45,020 nucleotides of DNA from CAYTWW01 sp043801855 (GTDB taxonomy: Archaea > Nanobdellota > Nanobdellia > Woesearchaeales > GW2011-AR15), in assembly GCA_043801855.1 (NCBI GenBank), contig JAZDLQ010000059.1, forward strand, positions 1 through 45,020. The letters run 5' to 3'. The notes under the pieces are model-generated. The model had not been told where the DNA came from. It searched no databases and saw only the letters and a list, made by a program, of their open reading frames with translations. Shown one piece after another: positions 40,925 to 45,020 of this stretch; the stretch's first letter is position 1; every line of letters begins with the position of its first letter. A program made the position numbers and the translations under genes.

Positions 40925-41677
40925 TCATTTCCAGCAATTAAGCATCTCTTCTTCCACAAAATGTAATTTTCCTGGGATTATTAGGCAATGGAGTGGGCAT
41001 CCAAAATCAAGTTTCAATAAGTCGTCTGCTTTTGCAAATTTAATCTTATGATTGTCGCTTCCGATTCTTGCACATCCAACTGCCAAAGAACCTTTAGTAA
41101 ACACTTTCTTTTTCTTCTTCTCTTCCATTTCCAAAAGCAAGCCAACTGCCTCATTTACTGTCATGTATTTTTCCTTGTCTTTTTTAATATCAAGAAGAGC
41201 TAGCGTATGAAGCCCGTTTTTTTTGTTTTCCGTAATAACATCATAGGCTGTTGTTGGAAAAAACCCTGGCTCAGGATATGGGATTGATGTTGTTTTTCCA
41301 TATTTATACAATTCAAGTCCAACTATTCCAACAGCGTTTAATATAGATGCATTATTTATTACAATAACGTCAATCTTTTTTTTCTTAGCGCGTAAAAATA
41401 AGTCACTATGTGTTGTTGCGCCAAACGCATCTCCAACAATCAGAAAAGCAACATTTTCCTTTGCTGCTATTTCAAGAAAAAAAGGTTTTTTTTCAACATC
41501 TTCTCTTGTTAAAAGAGCAATTTTTTTTCCATATAGCTTTTCTAAGTCACTAATCCCGCAATTAAGCCTTGAGGTATAATTCTCAAGATACACTCTGCTG
41601 CATTTTTTTATTGCCTCAAGGCCTTTTAAAGTAATGTCTTTTTCATTGTTAAGTCCAATTCCAATCATGTAGAGCAT
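40925..41677 (-). CDS. dphB: diphthine synthase DphB
   Basis: 250 aa. An S-adenosylmethionine-dependent tetrapyrrole-methylase-fold enzyme that methylates the modified histidine of elongation factor 2 on the way to diphthamide. The N-terminus MLYMIGIGLNNEKDITLKGLEAIK, the VGDAFGATTHSDL loop, the conserved SILNAVGIVGLELYKYG and SIPYPEPGFFPTTAYDVI are all characteristic. The start directly follows the stop of an antitoxin gene, with GAGG inside that gene's end, so it is probably read from the toxin-antitoxin promoter. Confidence 0.95.
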   Translation of the reverse strand: MLYMIGIGLNNEKDITLKGLEAIKKCSRVYLENYTSRLNCGISDLEKLYGKKIALLTREDVEKKPFFLEIAAKENVAFLIVGDAFGATTHSDLFLRAKKKKIDVIVINNASILNAVGIVGLELYKYGKTTSIPYPEPGFFPTTAYDVITENKKNGLHTLALLDIKKDKEKYMTVNEAVGLLLEMEEKKKKKVFTKGSLAVGCARIGSDNHKIKFAKADDLLKLDFGCPLHCLIIPGKLHFVEEEMLNCWK

Positions 41678-41965
41678 CTACAAAACCTCAGTAGCTGTTT
41701 TTAATGCCTCTTTTACATCATCTAACTCGATAGACAGCGATACATTGTATTCTTTTAGTAGGCTTATAAACTCGCTTAGAGTAACATTTGCTAATTTTGC
41801 GCCTAGCCCTAGACTAACTTGCTTTTTTTTATATAGGTCTATTGCTTTTGCTTTTTTTCCCTCCTCAACAAGAGTTCTTAATGTTTTTGACCTATTCTCT
41901 TTTAAAATATTTCCAAAAAAATCAATCCCATCTAAATCATCAATTCTGATAGAGAGAGTATCCAT
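41678..41965 (-). CDS. UPF0175-family antitoxin-like protein
   Basis: 95 aa. The pattern KTLRTLVEEGKKAKAIDLYKKKQVSLGLGAKLANVTLSEFISLLKEYNVSLS matches UPF0175 proteins, which carry a helix-turn-helix segment (AKLANVTLSEFISLL) and usually pair with DUF3368 PIN toxins. It follows the PIN gene by one base and is followed directly by dphB. I infer an antitoxin and autorepressor role. Confidence 0.8.
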   Translation of the reverse strand: MDTLSIRIDDLDGIDFFGNILKENRSKTLRTLVEEGKKAKAIDLYKKKQVSLGLGAKLANVTLSEFISLLKEYNVSLSIELDDVKEALKTATEVL

Positions 41966-41966
41966 T

Positions 41967-42455
41967 TTAGCTTACCTCCTTTATAAAGTACTCATAAATA
42001 TCTTTTGAATATCTTCCAATTGTAAAGAGCATGTCTATCTTCTCTTTTGCTTGCGCTTTGGTTATTTTTTCATTTTTATATAAATTAATAACAATTGCCA
42101 TTGAGCAAACAAATGGAATTTGGCTTAACCTGCATAATTTGATTAATTCTCCATCATCTGTTAATATAGCTTTATGTTTATTCACATCAAATAGTGAATA
42201 TGCAGCAGCTTCTCCTTCATGAAGCCTGAACTCTCTTAAAATATTCGAATATATTTTCTTATCGCATGTTTTAACATAAATCCTTTTTTCATCAATTTCT
42301 TTTTTTATTAATTTTGCGTCAAATGAATTTTCTTTTTCTATAAACTCTATATAGACTTCTTGTGGAATGATCACTTCATGCTTGCCTTCCAAAAACTTTC
42401 TGAGTAACCCAATTTTGGCTAATAAAATTAATGTTGACGTGTTTGAAACAAACAT
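41967..42455 (-). CDS. PIN-domain (DUF3368) toxin-like nuclease
   Basis: 162 aa. PIN-fold residues are visible: VSNTSTLILLAKIGLL (N in place of the usual first Asp, common in this subgroup), VYIEFIE, HEGEAAAYSLFDVNKHKAILTDD and the C-terminal half GELIKLC. Such proteins are RNases of toxin-antitoxin modules. The promoter is probably CATTTATATATTAC (about 42485-42472) with almost no leader. The toxin precedes its antitoxin, the usual order for DUF3368/UPF0175 pairs. Confidence 0.8.
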   Translation of the reverse strand: MFVSNTSTLILLAKIGLLRKFLEGKHEVIIPQEVYIEFIEKENSFDAKLIKKEIDEKRIYVKTCDKKIYSNILREFRLHEGEAAAYSLFDVNKHKAILTDDGELIKLCRLSQIPFVCSMAIVINLYKNEKITKAQAKEKIDMLFTIGRYSKDIYEYFIKEVS

Positions 42456-42595
42456 AATACAAAAGTATACCTTTGTAATATATAAATGTTTTGGAAGAAT
42501 AGGTTTGCTTGAAAGTTTGATTTGTTAATATAATATTTAAGATGAAAAAATCATCGTTTTTTCCCTGATGTTTTTTTTTAAGATAGGTAAAGAGC

Positions 42596-42637
42596 GCCTC
42601 TATCGTAAAAGTTCGGGGGTGATTTACAGATAGAGGC
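42596..42637. ncRNA. strong hairpin downstream of ftsZ, possible structured RNA
   Basis: GCCTCTATC (42596-42604) pairs with GATAGAGGC (42629-42637). GTAAA/TTTAC extends the stem above a single bulged A, and the 13-nt loop is AGTTCGGGGGTGA. Upstream, GATAGG (42582-42587) could pair alternatively with the 5' arm. On the plus strand a TATA-like TTAATATAATATTTAAG lies about 70 bases upstream. No T-run follows the hairpin in either direction. It may be an ftsZ terminator, an RNA stability element or a small RNA; I recognise no family. Confidence 0.4.
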
Positions 42638-42678
42638 AAGAAGGCAACCACACAAAGACTAAGGGTTGAACATGATGC

Positions 42679-43749
42679 CTACTTGATGATTTTTATGCCA
42701 AGCTCATCAGATACTTTCTGCATCTGCCGGCTTGCCTGCGTCCTGTCATTCTTTCCCAGGATCCAAGGGCTTTTGACTCCGGTAATGATAGTCATTACCG
42801 TAAGTTTTCCTTTTAAGTCTTCACTTACTCTTGCTCCCCAGATGACATTTGCATCATCATCAAGTGATTCTGTGACTAATTCTCCTGCCCTGTTGATTTC
42901 TTCAAGTGTCAGGTCAGGGCCTCCTGCAATATGAATTAATGCGCCAGTTGCGCCATCATAATTAATATCAAGGAGCGGATTTGATAATGCGCCTTTTACT
43001 GCTTCTTCAACACGGTTGTTGGTGTCTGAAGCGCCAACTCCAATTGCTGCAACCCCTCCATTACTCATAATTGCTTTTACATCTGCAAAATCAAGGTTGA
43101 CTAATGATGGAAGAGCAATTGTTTCAACAATACCTTTGATCATTGTTGCAATAAGTTCATTAGCTACTGCAAATGCCTGCCTGATTGGAAGGTTACCTGC
43201 AATCTGGACAAGCCTATTATTATCAATTACAATTACAGTATCAGAAACCTGTCGCAATTGCTGCAAGCCAAATTCAGCCTTGTCAACCCTTGCCCTTTCT
43301 ATCTTGAAAGGCATTGTAACAGTTCCAATAACAATTGCTCCGGCATCCTTTGCAACGCCTGCGATAACCGGAGCTGCTCCAGTTCCTGTCCCGCCGCCCA
43401 TTCCGGCGCAAACAAAAACCATGTCTCCTGCTTTTAATGAATCTTTAATAGTGTTAATGCTTTCATGAGCAGCTTCTGCTCCTTTTTCAGGAAAGCCGCC
43501 GCATCCTAGGCCCCTTGTAGTATCTTTTCCTATTAGAAATTTTCTATCAGCTTCAACTACAGATAAATGCTGCATATCTGTATTGCATGCAATAATTTCA
43601 GCACCTTTGATTCCTTTTTGGTAAAGCCAGTTTACCATATTGTTACCAGCGCCGCCAGCACCAATTACTTTAATATTTGCCTGGTGCACCTGGATATTGT
43701 CCATATTACTTGTCTGATTGTTTGTTGCATTTGCTTCAAATGATTCCAT
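42679..43749 (-). CDS. ftsZ: cell division GTPase FtsZ
   Basis: 356 aa. Tubulin-like GTPase that forms the division ring. Motifs are IKVIGAGGAGNNMVNWL, ACNTDMQHL, the tubulin signature CAGMGGGTGTGAAPVIA, NLDFADVKAIMSNGGVA (T7 loop region) and the C-terminal beta domain with TVMTIITGVKSPW. The ATG at 43749 follows GGTGGGGG; ATG 43764 gives five more residues. The first 25 residues are Asn/Gln-rich. It has an unusually long leader with G-rich repeats. Confidence 0.96.
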   Translation of the reverse strand: MESFEANATNNQTSNMDNIQVHQANIKVIGAGGAGNNMVNWLYQKGIKGAEIIACNTDMQHLSVVEADRKFLIGKDTTRGLGCGGFPEKGAEAAHESINTIKDSLKAGDMVFVCAGMGGGTGTGAAPVIAGVAKDAGAIVIGTVTMPFKIERARVDKAEFGLQQLRQVSDTVIVIDNNRLVQIAGNLPIRQAFAVANELIATMIKGIVETIALPSLVNLDFADVKAIMSNGGVAAIGVGASDTNNRVEEAVKGALSNPLLDINYDGATGALIHIAGGPDLTLEEINRAGELVTESLDDDANVIWGARVSEDLKGKLTVMTIITGVKSPWILGKNDRTQASRQMQKVSDELGIKIIK

Positions 43750-43796
43750 TTTTCCCCCACCCATTCCTTGTGTTTTATAGTTTATATTATCTATGT

Positions 43797-43809
43797 TGTT
43801 TTATATATT
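43797..43809 (-). promoter_or_regulatory. likely ftsZ TATA element
   Basis: The minus strand reads AAATATATAAAAC about 50 bases before the ftsZ start, implying a leader of roughly 20-25 nt. A second possible TATA (CTATTTAAAG, about 43838-43829) lies further upstream, next to the inverted repeat with GG tracts. Confidence 0.4.
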
Positions 43810-43870
43810 TCAATCTATCAATATCTTTAAATAGTAAACTATACTACTTACTCTTTAGAACGAGCCAAAC

Positions 43871-43905
43871 TTAATCTTAACCAAAACCAACCAAACCAAG
43901 ATTAA
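43871..43905 (-). promoter_or_regulatory. inverted repeat enclosing four GG tracts, upstream of ftsZ
   Basis: TTAATCTT (minus strand, 43905-43898) and AAGATTAA (43878-43871) form a perfect 8-bp stem. The loop (43897-43879) is GGTTTGGTTGGTTTTGG plus TT. Four GG tracts with 2-4 base linkers can form a two-layer G-quadruplex, as in the thrombin aptamer. More GGTT-type repeats lie at 43917-43930 and 43961-43974. The rest of 43765-44125 is AT-rich, with an inverted repeat ATATTAC ... GTAATAT at 44045-44065 and no gene that I can see. Confidence 0.5.
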
Positions 43906-44125
43906 ATTGGACGACAAACCAACCAAAATCAAATCAATTAATTTCTTTTTTAATATTTAATAAACCAAACCCCGTTTTTTTATTATTGGGTTTAAGTATA
44001 TAAACTTTTTCATATGAGGATATATATACACAAATATTTATTTTATATTACTGTTGTTGTAATATATATTTTATATCACAGACTAATTTTATTTTTCTCG
44101 TCTTATTAATAGATATTTTTTAGAA

Positions 44126-44833
44126 CTATTTGCTTAATTTCTTTTTTACATTATTGGCAATATCTTTTCCAATTTCAGTAATTGTACTTATTTCTTTTGA
44201 CAATCTTCCACCGACATCTGGATTTTGGAAAACCCTTTCAACATTTATTATTCTATTACCGTAGCTTTCAAAATAGCACGTGTTCTCTAGGGTTAAATGA
44301 AGCGGTGCAGGCACAATTTCATCAGGATATCCTATAGGCAGTATTGCCTGTGGCCTTATATCATCAGGAATATTTAATGCTCTATGAATTTGATTTTCGT
44401 CGAATGCTCCAATCCAGCAGCTTCCAAGGCCTACTGCGTGAGCTGCCAGAAGCATGTTTTGAATTGCAGCACTGCAGTTTTGTATTGAATAAAGCCTCTC
44501 TCCTCTCGCGCCGTAGAACTGCCCCAATTTTTCAGTTTCAGCGCATACAACAATAACAAAAGGTGCGGTTGCTATCCAAAGCTGCTCCATACATGCCTCC
44601 GCAATCTTTGAAATAGTGCCTTTATCTTTGACTAGAACAAATCTCCAGTTTTGCACATTACCTGAACTTGGAGCATATCTTCCAGCGTCAAGAATTGTTC
44701 CTATTAATTCCATTGGAACTCCTACTTTCATAAATTTTCGAACAGATCTTCTCGTCGCTATGCATTCAAAAATATCCATATGCGCCTCAGGCACTCTGGT
44801 AGATGATTTTTCAGCAGGGACTTCTTGAACCAT
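44126..44833 (-). CDS. nitroreductase-family flavoprotein
   Basis: 235 aa. FMN-dependent oxidoreductase fold. FMN-binding ATRRSVRKFMKVGVP (about 27-41), YAPSSGNVQNWRFVLV (about 52-67), the helical IQNCSAAIQNMLLAAHAVGLGSCWIGAF, and ILPIGYPDEI near the C-terminus are typical. The first 18 residues and the last 40 extend the usual domain. The physiological substrate is unknown. It diverges from the truncated gene at the right edge. Confidence 0.85.
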   Translation of the reverse strand: MVQEVPAEKSSTRVPEAHMDIFECIATRRSVRKFMKVGVPMELIGTILDAGRYAPSSGNVQNWRFVLVKDKGTISKIAEACMEQLWIATAPFVIVVCAETEKLGQFYGARGERLYSIQNCSAAIQNMLLAAHAVGLGSCWIGAFDENQIHRALNIPDDIRPQAILPIGYPDEIVPAPLHLTLENTCYFESYGNRIINVERVFQNPDVGGRLSKEISTITEIGKDIANNVKKKLSK

Positions 44834-44910
44834 TCTTATTTTTTTATGGCTTGCTTCTATTTATATTTAACTCTTTGAGGACTCTGGGTACTTAATTGAC
44901 TAAGAATTTA

Positions 44911-44939
44911 TCGTCTAATAGATAAATATATAAAGACGA
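44911..44939. promoter_or_regulatory. TATA element inside an inverted repeat
   Basis: TCGTCT (44911-44916) and AGACGA (44934-44939) form an inverted repeat that encloses the TATA-like AAATATATAA (44923-44932). It lies about 25 bases before the ATG at 44959. A regulator bound here would cover the promoter of the following gene. Confidence 0.45.
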
Positions 44940-44958
44940 GAAACTAAGAAATATATTA

Positions 44959-45020
44959 TGCATAGTCAATTACCCAAAAATGCAAGTTTTGATATGAGGC
45001 TTGACATGTTTTTTGATGAG
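44959..45020 (+). CDS. partial gene at the right edge
   Basis: An ATG at 44959 opens a frame that runs off the window after 20 complete codons (MHSQLPKNASFDMRLDMFFD). The TATA position suggests a leaderless transcript starting here. Too little is present for identification. Confidence 0.45.

Noticed and set aside
42596..42637. tRNA gene, because of the 9-bp stem beginning GCCTCTA
   Set aside because: The arms are only 24 bases apart, and no anticodon or T-arm can be fitted.
43016..43468. 150-codon plus-strand frame within ftsZ
   Set aside because: It is antisense to the conserved GTPase core; such frames arise from the codon bias of the real gene and show no protein-like features.

Overview
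This is an AT-rich archaeal chromosome segment. Archaeal markers are eS1 (S3Ae), class I lysyl-tRNA synthetase, diphthine synthase, LysW-carrier lysine synthesis, TATA-box promoters with short or absent leaders, and tRNA genes interrupted by introns with bulge-helix-bulge-like splice sites. A bacterial-type GyrB, an archaeal FtsZ, many short lineage-specific exported proteins and fused or compact genes suggest a DPANN-type archaeon, possibly Woesearchaeota-like. That placement is inference.

Layout. (1) 1-2.5 kb: two exported thiol-disulfide proteins. (2) 2.7-15 kb: an ACT-domain protein, probably the regulator, diverges across tandem palindromes from a nearly complete LysW lysine cluster: lysW, homocitrate synthase, lysT, lysU, homoisocitrate dehydrogenase (frameshifted at an A10 run), lysX, lysY, a membrane protein, lysZ, lysJ, a HAMP-domain sensor plus a 78-aa partner, and lysK. 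(3) 15-19.3 kb: an isoprenylcysteine-methyltransferase-like protein, an MFS transporter, class I LysRS and a lipoprotein. (4) 19.5-25.2 kb: gyrB, an unknown gene, eS1, a ferredoxin, an MNT/HEPN pair with twin operators, and an HD-domain hydrolase. (5) 25.3-28.3 kb: accessory island with a SpoIIE/PP2C-like phosphatase and a TIM-barrel protein. (6) 28.4-35.5 kb: a histidine operon led by a two-intron tRNA-His gene: hisG, hisD, hisC-HAD, hisB, hisH, hisF, hisA-I-E. (7) 35.6-41 kb: ttcA, an exported cluster with an M64-like metallopeptidase, and a tRNA-Gln split in its T-loop by a 175-nt intron beside two tRNA-Gln-like fragments. (8) 40.9-45 kb: dphB behind a PIN/UPF0175 toxin-antitoxin pair, ftsZ, a nitroreductase and a truncated gene at the edge.

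The most unusual material is not protein coding. Two tRNA genes carry introns at position 59/60 of the T-loop, with matching splice-site geometry. The tRNA-Gln intron begins with a hairpin (GAGCGCTTTT ... AAAAGCCCTC-GGAGC) that occurs four times in the window. Each copy has a sharp boundary at GAGCGC and abuts a different sequence: the tRNA T-loop, the tRNA D-arm (twice), or the 3' end of lysX.

Separately, three genes (lysX, the ferredoxin and the TIM-barrel gene) each have a diverged copy of their own 3' end lying beyond an inserted segment. The lysX and ferredoxin differences are largely synonymous. This looks like repeated gene-3'-end insertion or allele replacement.
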